A stretch of 5,252 nucleotides of DNA from Candidatus Baldrarchaeum yapensis (GTDB taxonomy: Archaea; Asgardarchaeota; Baldrarchaeia; Baldrarchaeales; Baldrarchaeaceae), in NCBI GenBank assembly GCA_016840465.1, contig JAEOSH010000080.1:1-5252 (forward strand), written 5' to 3'. This document shows, piece by piece, positions 1-4,669 of the stretch (its first letter is position 1; every line of letters starts with the position of its first letter). A program made the position numbers and the translations under genes. The notes beneath the pieces are model-generated. The model ran no database searches and was not told the DNA's origin. It saw only the letters and a program-made list of their open reading frames with translations.

Positions 1-138
1 GTCTTGTCCGACTCTTGGCAAGAATCAATTATGTGCACAACCGCTGGATACTTTAATAATTTGTTTGTTATTTGTCGTATGAAGTAGCTTCGACATGCAA
101 TCATCCCGAAATGTTTTAGAGCTGGTGGTCGTATGAAC

Positions 139-144
139 AGAGGG
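139..144 (+). promoter_or_regulatory. Ribosome binding site of the protease gene
   Basis: AGAGGG lies 8 bases before the ATG at 153, a normal Shine-Dalgarno spacing, and only 2 bases before the in-frame TTG at 147. It therefore favours the ATG as the start. Confidence 0.5.
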
Positions 145-152
145 TATTGGGG

Positions 153-527
153 ATGGTTGTGGGATCGACTATAGTTGATGTGAGGGTTCGTGGCCCCAGA
201 GCTGGGGTTGTGTTGAAGGCCGTGGTCGATACGGGTTTCTTTGGTGATCTGATCACGACGCCGGATAAAGTTGGTGCTTTAGGCATAGACTTCAGGTACG
301 AGAGGCCTCGAAGGCTGCCTGACGGTAAGCTTGTTAAGGTTAAATACGGTGGTGGCGAAATCGAGGTTCTGGACTCTGTAACGTATGGCGATATTGAGGT
401 GTGGAGGGATCTCAAGCTACCACCGGGTGTTGATGCACTACTCGGTGTCACAGCTCTTGGAAAAATGGGTTTCAGGGTGAACCCTAGGACTGGTGAGCTG
501 GAGAGGGTGGAACTGTACCTACTCTGA
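153..527 (+). CDS. Retropepsin-like clan AA aspartic protease (AF_0612/DTGF family)
   Basis: Predicted small soluble aspartic protease of the archaeal/bacterial clan AA family related to retroviral proteases. Such proteins are one-lobed and are expected to form a homodimer with one catalytic Asp per subunit; the natural substrate is unknown. Counting from the ATG at 153 the protein has 124 residues. The catalytic motif VVDTGFFGD puts Asp, Thr and Gly at 26-28. A glycine-rich segment near residues 57-70 (DGKLVKVKYGGG) fits the flap, and DALLG near 94-98 fits the hydrophobic-hydrophobic-Gly motif behind the active site. The C-terminal VNPRTGELERVE is typical of the family. An in-frame TTG at 147 is possible, but AGAGGG (139-144) lies 8 bases before the ATG and only 2 before the TTG, so ATG is preferred. 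No signal peptide or membrane segment is seen. The frame is intact. It precedes a broken HEPN-like gene by about 100 bases, and no functional link between them is shown. Confidence 0.87.
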   Translation: MVVGSTIVDVRVRGPRAGVVLKAVVDTGFFGDLITTPDKVGALGIDFRYERPRRLPDGKLVKVKYGGGEIEVLDSVTYGDIEVWRDLKLPPGVDALLGVTALGKMGFRVNPRTGELERVELYLL

Positions 528-562
528 TAATCAGTAGTTCCATTGTAATAAGCGAGTTAGAT

Positions 563-570
563 CTTAAAAT
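563..570 (+). promoter_or_regulatory. Possible TATA box for the HEPN-like pseudogene
   Basis: CTTAAAAT sits about 62 bases before the ATG at 632. An archaeal transcript would then start near 593-596, giving a leader of about 35 bases. That leader contains the short tandem repeat TTAGGAG TTAGGAG (599-612). This rests on AT composition and spacing only. Confidence 0.3.
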
Positions 571-631
571 TGGAAAGTGGATAACACCATAAAGGGGGTT
601 AGGAGTTAGGAGTTTAGAGAGAGTTCGGAAA

Positions 632-947
632 ATGTCCTCGCCAAGTCTCTTGAGGGTTGCTCGACGTATACTAAAGCTAGCACTAGGAACTAGGAATCCA
701 TTAGATAGGGATGGACTATTTAGAGAGGCCTTCGACTCCTTATTCCATGCTATAAGGATAGCAGCGATAACTTATCTATCGACAGAGGTTGCTAGGTGGG
801 GATTATTAAAGAGGATGTTGCCGGATTAGAGAGTTCATTGACGTGCTTCATATAAAGATATATGGAGAATGCCCTAGAGACAGGGTTGAGGAAGAATACG
901 ACAAATGGTGCGGGATGGTTAAAGAAAACACTCATGTGGTCTATTAA
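632..947 (+). pseudogene. Frameshifted small helical protein, HEPN/PaREP1-like
   Basis: The frame from the ATG at 632 encodes 65 residues and stops at TAG 827-829. The next frame continues the protein without a start codon: it is open from 810, reads REFIDVLHIKIYGECPRDR and then EEEYDKWCGMVKEN, and stops at TAA 945-947. Joined, the product is about 105 residues and all helical, with a helix AFDSLFHAIRIAAITYL followed by a WGLLKRMLP segment and an LHIKIY segment. I read this as a small archaeal family of the HEPN/PaREP1 kind, often found near nucleotidyltransferases or in toxin-antitoxin-like settings. The assignment is from pattern memory and is not certain. A short deletion plus frameshift near 820-830 is the simplest explanation, because MLPD joins REFID with little linker. 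No partner nucleotidyltransferase is visible. The gene is probably inactive unless the two halves act separately. Confidence 0.6.
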
Positions 948-1013
948 GTAAACCTTCGCGATGTGGCCATCAACTGTTTCGACCTTACCGGATCGCCCAT
1001 CTTTCTCGCATTC

Positions 1014-1018
1014 AAAAA
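1014..1018 (-). terminator. Possible T-rich terminator after the acyl-CoA synthetase
   Basis: On the minus strand, about 60 bases beyond the synthetase stop, the sequence reads CTTATTTTTG. Archaeal terminators can be plain T-runs without a hairpin. A single run of five T residues is weak evidence. Confidence 0.2.
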
Positions 1019-1077
1019 TAAGTATGGGAGTTAGCTATATTCTCAACCTTTAAGTGTTTTCTGGTAGGTACTTTATG

Positions 1078-2871
1078 TTACTCGCCACTCATGCGTTCGT
1101 ACTCTTTGATCAGCTCTTCTCTTATTACTTTGCCTGTAGTCGTGAGCGGGAGTTCCTTTTTGATTATTATCCTTTTTGGAACGTTGTAAGGTGCCATGTT
1201 CTCCTTGCACCACTTTAATAGATCTTCTTCTGTTATTTTTCCTTCGTATTCTTCCTTCAGCTTAACGAAAGCTATCGGTACCTGTCCCTTTTCTGGGTCG
1301 CTTGCACCGATTACGCCAACCCTCTCTATTGCGGGGTGTTTAAGCATGATGAACTCTATCTGGGTGGGATAGACGCTAATTCCTGACACTTTTAGCATGT
1401 ACTTCTTCCGGGAGATGTAGTAGAAGAAGCCGTCCTCGTCGTACATTCCAATGTCTCCCGTGAACAACCAGCCATCCTTGAACGCTTTTGCTGTCTCTTC
1501 GGGTCTTCCTACGTACTCACTGACCACTGACGGTGACTTTATAGCGACTTCTCCCGGCTTACCCGGCGGGACCAAGTTACCGTTTTCGTCGACGATTTTT
1601 ATCAGGGTACCTGGACATGGAATTCCGCAGAATATTCCTCCATACTTTTCGCTTCTCTCTATGTCCATGTCATTCTTATGAAAGCCGGCAGTAAACGTGT
1701 CGCTGGTATGACTCTCCGTTAGTCCATATGCGGCTTCTCTAACAATCGCTCCAGTGAGTTCTTTCCATTTCTTTCTGAGTTCTTTTGTCAATCCTTTAAT
1801 AAAGCTAGAACCCATACAGTTTCTTAAAGATGTCAGATCGTACTTTCCAACTTCGGGATAATTTATAATTTCCCAGTAAAGATCGAACGGGACATACATT
1901 GTTGTAACTTTGTACTTATGAATAGCCTCTATTGCCGCTTTAACATCCCATCTAGTGAGTAGCACTATGGTGGAGCCGGACATGGTCGGGCCTACAACAC
2001 CTGTGTTGTTACCTGCAACCCAGAATATTGGCATAGCTGCCAATGTAACATCAGTTTGTGCAATCTCTGTTGCAAATTTTTCGAAGTCGACTTCTTGGTC
2101 TGGATAATATTCTACCAAAAGATGTGCGTTATAGTAAGTATATATGCAGGCACCAGTATACACGATATCTAGATGCTTGTGGTAGACTCCTTTCGGTAGA
2201 CCTGTGGTGCCGCCAGTAAAGTTCATTGTTGCGTTGTCATCAATTGAGACTTTCACGTCAGGTTTTTTCGGAGACGTTTTGTCTAATAGGTCGATGAGGT
2301 ACTGAACACCCTCCAACTTTTGAGTAGGGGCCTTCATCGAGGGGTGGATTGGAATTTCAGGAGTTTCCGGCAGAAAATCATTGAAAGATGTCGCTATAAC
2401 GTTGATGTCCTCCGAAACTTTTTTTGCTGCTTTATTGACTAGGGGGTAAATCAAGTCCAGGGTTAGTACAAATTTCGGCTTGGATTCTTGGAAGAAGTAT
2501 TCCAACTCTATCTCTTTGAGCATCGGATTTAGGAGGGCACAAATTCCGCCAGCTTTTAATGTGCCGAAATATCCAATATAGAACTGCGGGACATTAGGAA
2601 GAACCAACGCCAGTCGATCTCCTTTTTCGAAGCCATTTTCAATGAGGTAATTTGCTAATTTATTGCTTAATTCGTCCATTTCCTTATATGTTATTCTTCT
2701 TCCATAGTAAATTATGTAATCCTTTGATGGTTGCTTTTCAGAGTATTTCTCCAAGTATTCGTGTATTGGAATTTTTCCAAGCGGGTATACGGGCTCTTTT
2801 GGCAATGATGGATGAGGCCAGATCTTAGACCACTTCTCTTTCAGCATCTCAAAGTATTCTTCCTCTCTCAT
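1078..2871 (-). CDS. AMP-forming acyl-CoA synthetase (fatty acid/organic acid-CoA ligase)
   Basis: Cytosolic ANL-superfamily enzyme that activates a carboxylic acid with ATP to an acyl-adenylate and then transfers the acyl group to CoA. The 597-residue length fits medium/long-chain acyl-CoA ligases. Visible motifs are the ATP-binding loop FTGGTTGLPKGV (218-229), the aromatic-Gly-x-Thr-Glu motif YGLTES (382-387), GWLFTGDIG (467-475) with the ribose-binding Asp, the hinge region SRKKYMLKVSG (487-497), and the C-terminal TTTGK with catalytic Lys581. Two departures stand out. The usual hinge GRxKD is SRKKY, so Tyr491 replaces Asp. The usual PxFH of motif A4 is PIFW, with Trp284 in place of His, near the acyl pocket. 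Exact substrate cannot be read; fatty acid, 4-hydroxybutyrate or an aromatic acid are all possible. The ATG is supported by AAAAGGTG upstream. It shares its strand with the enoyl-CoA hydratase gene 880 bases upstream, suggesting a related pathway but not one compact operon. Confidence 0.97.
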   Translation of the reverse strand: MREEEYFEMLKEKWSKIWPHPSLPKEPVYPLGKIPIHEYLEKYSEKQPSKDYIIYYGRRITYKEMDELSNKLANYLIENGFEKGDRLALVLPNVPQFYIGYFGTLKAGGICALLNPMLKEIELEYFFQESKPKFVLTLDLIYPLVNKAAKKVSEDINVIATSFNDFLPETPEIPIHPSMKAPTQKLEGVQYLIDLLDKTSPKKPDVKVSIDDNATMNFTGGTTGLPKGVYHKHLDIVYTGACIYTYYNAHLLVEYYPDQEVDFEKFATEIAQTDVTLAAMPIFWVAGNNTGVVGPTMSGSTIVLLTRWDVKAAIEAIHKYKVTTMYVPFDLYWEIINYPEVGKYDLTSLRNCMGSSFIKGLTKELRKKWKELTGAIVREAAYGLTESHTSDTFTAGFHKNDMDIERSEKYGGIFCGIPCPGTLIKIVDENGNLVPPGKPGEVAIKSPSVVSEYVGRPEETAKAFKDGWLFTGDIGMYDEDGFFYYISRKKYMLKVSGISVYPTQIEFIMLKHPAIERVGVIGASDPEKGQVPIAFVKLKEEYEGKITEEDLLKWCKENMAPYNVPKRIIIKKELPLTTTGKVIREELIKEYERMSGE

Positions 2872-2878
2872 AAAGCTA

Positions 2879-2886
2879 CACCTTTT
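2879..2886 (-). promoter_or_regulatory. Ribosome binding site of the acyl-CoA synthetase
   Basis: On the minus strand AAAAGGTG ends 7 bases before the ATG at 2871. GGTG pairs with the CACC of the archaeal 16S rRNA tail and fixes the start codon. Confidence 0.65.
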
Positions 2887-2917
2887 ACTAAAACTTTCGA
2901 GCGACCAATTTCTGACT

Positions 2918-2962
2918 TTATTTATTGTCTTTTACTCCCTTGTTAGTACTTTTAAAAATTTT
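2918..2962. promoter_or_regulatory. Shared AT-rich promoter region between divergent genes
   Basis: The symmetrical tract TTTTAAAAATTTT (2950-2962) reads as a TATA box on both strands. Leftward it predicts a start near 2928 and a synthetase leader of about 55-60 bases. A second leftward candidate, AATAAATAAA (2918-2927), would give a leader of about 25 bases. Rightward the tract predicts a start near 2980-2985, upstream of the decayed nuclease gene. These assignments rest on composition and spacing. Confidence 0.45.
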
Positions 2963-3075
2963 CCCCGGATAGACCCCGTCAAAGAAAGTAAAAGGCAGGA
3001 AAGTTCTCGTTGTAAATGCATATAACAAAAGTGGTGAAGTGGCGGACGGCTAGGAAAATATTGGCAGGAAATGTT

Positions 3076-3080
3076 GAGGT
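3076..3080 (+). promoter_or_regulatory. Ribosome binding site of the nuclease pseudogene
   Basis: GAGGT lies 7 bases before the ATG at 3088. It selects this ATG over the in-frame ATG at 3016, which has no comparable site. Confidence 0.5.
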
Positions 3081-3087
3081 TGGAAGC

Positions 3088-3600
3088 ATGTCAAGCAAGA
3101 AAGTTCTCTCATATGCCGGCGAATATCTAGTAGCGACGAGATTATCTCTTGTGGGGAGTATATTGAGGCTGTTATACCAAAGGGAGCTCCAGCTATCGAT
3201 ATAGTGGTATGTGATCCCGAAAAAGACGGATCTTCGCTCATACAGGTGAAGACCGTCAGGCGGGACATAGTTCCCTGGAGGTGAAGGCAACAAAAGAGAA
3301 TATCGAAGAACTTGATAGGAAATACCCGGCCTTACGTGGTCGTTTGTCTTACCGATACTGGTAAACGGAACTATGCAGAATTTTACATTGTACCAGCCAA
3401 GGACCTCAAAGAGGTTGCCAAGAGAAGATACCTTGAATAGCTAGGGAGAGGAAAGCATAAGAAGACTGAAGAGAGACTTGAACGGTTTCCCCAACCTTTA
3501 AAGTTGCCATGAAGGTTCCGAGTTCTTTGCCGAAGAGTTTGATAACATCAAAAGAGGTATTCATGTATCGGTTTGGTTTTGGGGCGTGCATATTTTGTGA
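3088..3600 (+). pseudogene. Decayed PD-(D/E)XK nuclease-like protein
   Basis: The protein is readable only by changing frame. Segment 1 (3088 to about 3150) gives SSKKVLSYAGEYLVATRL. Segment 2 (about 3150-3284) gives EYIEAVIPKGAPAIDIVV, then DPEKDGSSLIQVKTVRRD and VPW, ending at TGA 3282. Segment 3 (about 3281-3330) gives ENIEELDRKYP. Segment 4 (3330-3512) gives YVVVCLTDTG and NYAEFYIVPAKDLKEVAKRR, is cut by TAG 3438-3440, then continues GKHKKTEERLERFPQPLKLP to TGA 3510. Segment 5 (3511-3600) gives EGSEFFAEEFDNIKR. Glu in GEYLVA (codon 3121), Asp in AIDIVV (3198) and Q-V-K in IQVKT (3243-3251) form the E...D...QxK pattern of the restriction-endonuclease-like fold, and a Trp follows as in archaeal proteins of this type. 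The original protein was about 155-170 residues. Its role was likely DNA cleavage in defence or repair, which is inferred. It lies antisense between two intact metabolic genes. The 3' limit is uncertain: the true stop may have been near 3553. Confidence 0.7.
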
Positions 3601-3752
3601 GGATGGCGGATGGGGGTCGTAAGTGTCCCGTTGGTCTATCGCCAAAAATTGGTTCTGCAAAGAACGTGCTAACTTTGGATAGCATATTATTCGTAGGTTC
3701 ATTGACGTACGGGCACATTAAGAGAAAATTAAAGATATGGGGTGATTGCTGG
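3601..3752. other. Gene-free spacer between nuclease remnant and hydratase
   Basis: I recognise no gene here. A 90-codon plus-strand frame starting at 3573 runs through it into the antisense of the hydratase gene and resembles no family I know. On the minus strand, just beyond the hydratase stop, CTTTAATTTTCTCTT (about 3721-3735) is T-rich and could end that transcript. Confidence 0.4.
3721..3735 (-). terminator. Possible T-rich terminator after the hydratase gene
   Basis: Read on the minus strand, CTTTAATTTTCTCTT begins about 18 bases beyond the hydratase stop codon. Interrupted T-runs of this sort can stop archaeal RNA polymerase. No hairpin is evident. Confidence 0.3.
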
Positions 3753-4562
3753 TTACTTGCCCTTAAAAACGGGTTTTCTCTTCTCGAAAAATGCCTTCAC
3801 TGCCTCATTAAAATCTTCCGTCTTAAATTGCAAAGTTGCGGCTAGAAGTTCCATTGATAAGCCCGTATCCAGTCCTCTTATTGACCTGTTGATGCAGACT
3901 TTCGCAAGCCTTGTTATTAGAGGACTTTTTTCTGCTATTTCTCTTGCCAAGGCTATCACGGTCTCTTCAAGCTTTTCCCTAGGAACAACGATGTCAGCAA
4001 GCCCCATCTCTCCAGCTTCTTTCCCACTAATGTATCTACTCGTGAATATGAGAAGTTTCGCTTTGCTCTTGCCTACCCTTTCTGCGAGCCTCTGCGTACC
4101 TCCCCAGCTTGGGATAATACCCAATCTCTCTTCCGGCATTCCAAAGACTGCTTCTTCGGATGCAACTATGATGTCGCACGCAAGCGCGAGTTCCAAGCCG
4201 CCTCCCAGACAATAACCATCGACCATTGCAATTACCGGCTTATCGAAATTATATATCATGTTGTAGATTTCATGCGTCTCTAAAATAGCGTTCCATGCCT
4301 GAGGAATCTCTATCGGAAATTTTATTCCACTATCATATAAGTCGTCGCCCGATGAGAAAACGTATTTTCCTTCCGATGTTTTCGTGCCAGTTAATATCAC
4401 TACTCTGGTGTTAGGATCCTCCCTCAATATTTCAAACGCCCTCTTTAGCTCCCTTCTCATGGTCGGATTAAGCGCATTCAGCCGTTCAGGTCTATACATA
4501 ATCACTTTCATTATATTATCGTCGATCTTTTCCATTTTTATGAATTTGAATTCCTCCTTCAA
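3753..4562 (-). CDS. Enoyl-CoA hydratase/isomerase family protein
   Basis: Crotonase-fold enzyme of 269 residues, the usual length. Members bind an acyl-CoA and stabilise its thioester enolate; the best guess here is hydration of an enoyl-CoA such as crotonyl-CoA. The oxyanion-hole segment FSSGDDL is at 69-75. The signature KPVIAMVDGYCLGGGLELAL is at 108-127, followed by ACD and FGMPEERLGIIP (140-151). Both glutamates used by true hydratases are present: Glu124 in GGGLE and Glu144 in MPEERLG. Retention of both favours hydratase over isomerase or hydrolase members, though substrate is not shown. The C-terminus RKPVFKGK is typical of archaeal members. Translation most likely starts at TTG 4562, because GGGAGG lies 7 bases upstream; the next in-frame ATG (codon 10) has a GGAGG 17 bases away, too far. 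It has its own TATA-like box near 4621. The synthetase downstream on the same strand makes a shared acyl-CoA degradation or assimilation pathway plausible. Confidence 0.96.
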   Translation of the reverse strand: MKEEFKFIKMEKIDDNIMKVIMYRPERLNALNPTMRRELKRAFEILREDPNTRVVILTGTKTSEGKYVFSSGDDLYDSGIKFPIEIPQAWNAILETHEIYNMIYNFDKPVIAMVDGYCLGGGLELALACDIIVASEEAVFGMPEERLGIIPSWGGTQRLAERVGKSKAKLLIFTSRYISGKEAGEMGLADIVVPREKLEETVIALAREIAEKSPLITRLAKVCINRSIRGLDTGLSMELLAATLQFKTEDFNEAVKAFFEKRKPVFKGK

Positions 4563-4569
4563 GGAAATT

Positions 4570-4575
4570 CCTCCC
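4570..4575 (-). promoter_or_regulatory. Ribosome binding site deciding a TTG start
   Basis: On the minus strand GGGAGG lies 7 bases before TTG 4562. A second GGAGG (4553-4557) is inside the first codons, 17 bases before the ATG of codon 10. The first copy fits normal spacing, so TTG is the likely start. Confidence 0.6.
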
Positions 4576-4620
4576 TAAGAGGGATCACTGAAAGGTTTTT
4601 CAAAAAGTAACGTGATAAAA

Positions 4621-4630
4621 GTATAAAATT
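4621..4630 (-). promoter_or_regulatory. TATA box for the enoyl-CoA hydratase gene
   Basis: On the minus strand AATTTTATAC sits about 60 bases before the TTG start. A transcript beginning about 25 bases downstream would start near 4597 and carry a leader of about 35 bases that includes the ribosome binding site. Confidence 0.45.
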
Positions 4631-4650
4631 GTTTCTGCTTTCATAGTACT

Positions 4651-4669
4651 TCTGAGACTTTTTCTCAGA
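4651..4669. repeat. Perfect 7-bp inverted repeat (hairpin)
   Basis: TCTGAGA, a 5-base CTTTT spacer, then TCTCAGA: the arms are exact reverse complements. It lies about 20 bases upstream of the hydratase TATA box and at the start of the open transposase frame. It could be an operator, a structure near the end of an insertion sequence, or chance. No T-run follows on the plus strand, so a classic terminator is unlikely. Confidence 0.5.

Noticed and set aside
1-104. Minus-strand open frame reading leftward from an ATG at 104 off the window (about 34 codons)
   Set aside because: It has no ribosome binding site and no recognisable motif; too short to support as a gene.
116-451. Minus-strand 111-codon ORF
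   Set aside because: It is antisense to the protease gene. Its protein is rich in Ser, Thr and Pro and shows no family pattern, while the plus strand has clear catalytic motifs.
1451-1681. Plus-strand 76-codon ORF
   Set aside because: Shadow of the acyl-CoA synthetase reading frame; no start signal or motif of its own.
2979-3293. Minus-strand ORFs of 104 and 72 codons (2979-3293 and 3050-3268)
   Set aside because: Both are antisense to the nuclease remnant, whose plus-strand pieces show catalytic-site motifs. These ORFs show none.
3406-3702. Minus-strand 98-codon ORF
   Set aside because: It overlaps the C-terminal pieces of the nuclease pseudogene in antisense, and its composition is not protein-like.
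3573-3845. Plus-strand 90-codon ORF with Cys residues (GRKCPVGL), considered as a metal-binding protein
   Set aside because: It runs into the antisense of the hydratase gene, lacks a ribosome binding site, and the Cys spacing does not make a full zinc or iron-sulphur motif.
3742-4215. Plus-strand 157-codon ORF
   Set aside because: Antisense to the well-supported enoyl-CoA hydratase.
1078-4562. Synthetase and hydratase as one co-transcribed operon
   Set aside because: They are on one strand but about 880 bases apart, with T-rich sequence after the hydratase, separate promoter-like boxes and an antisense pseudogene between them.
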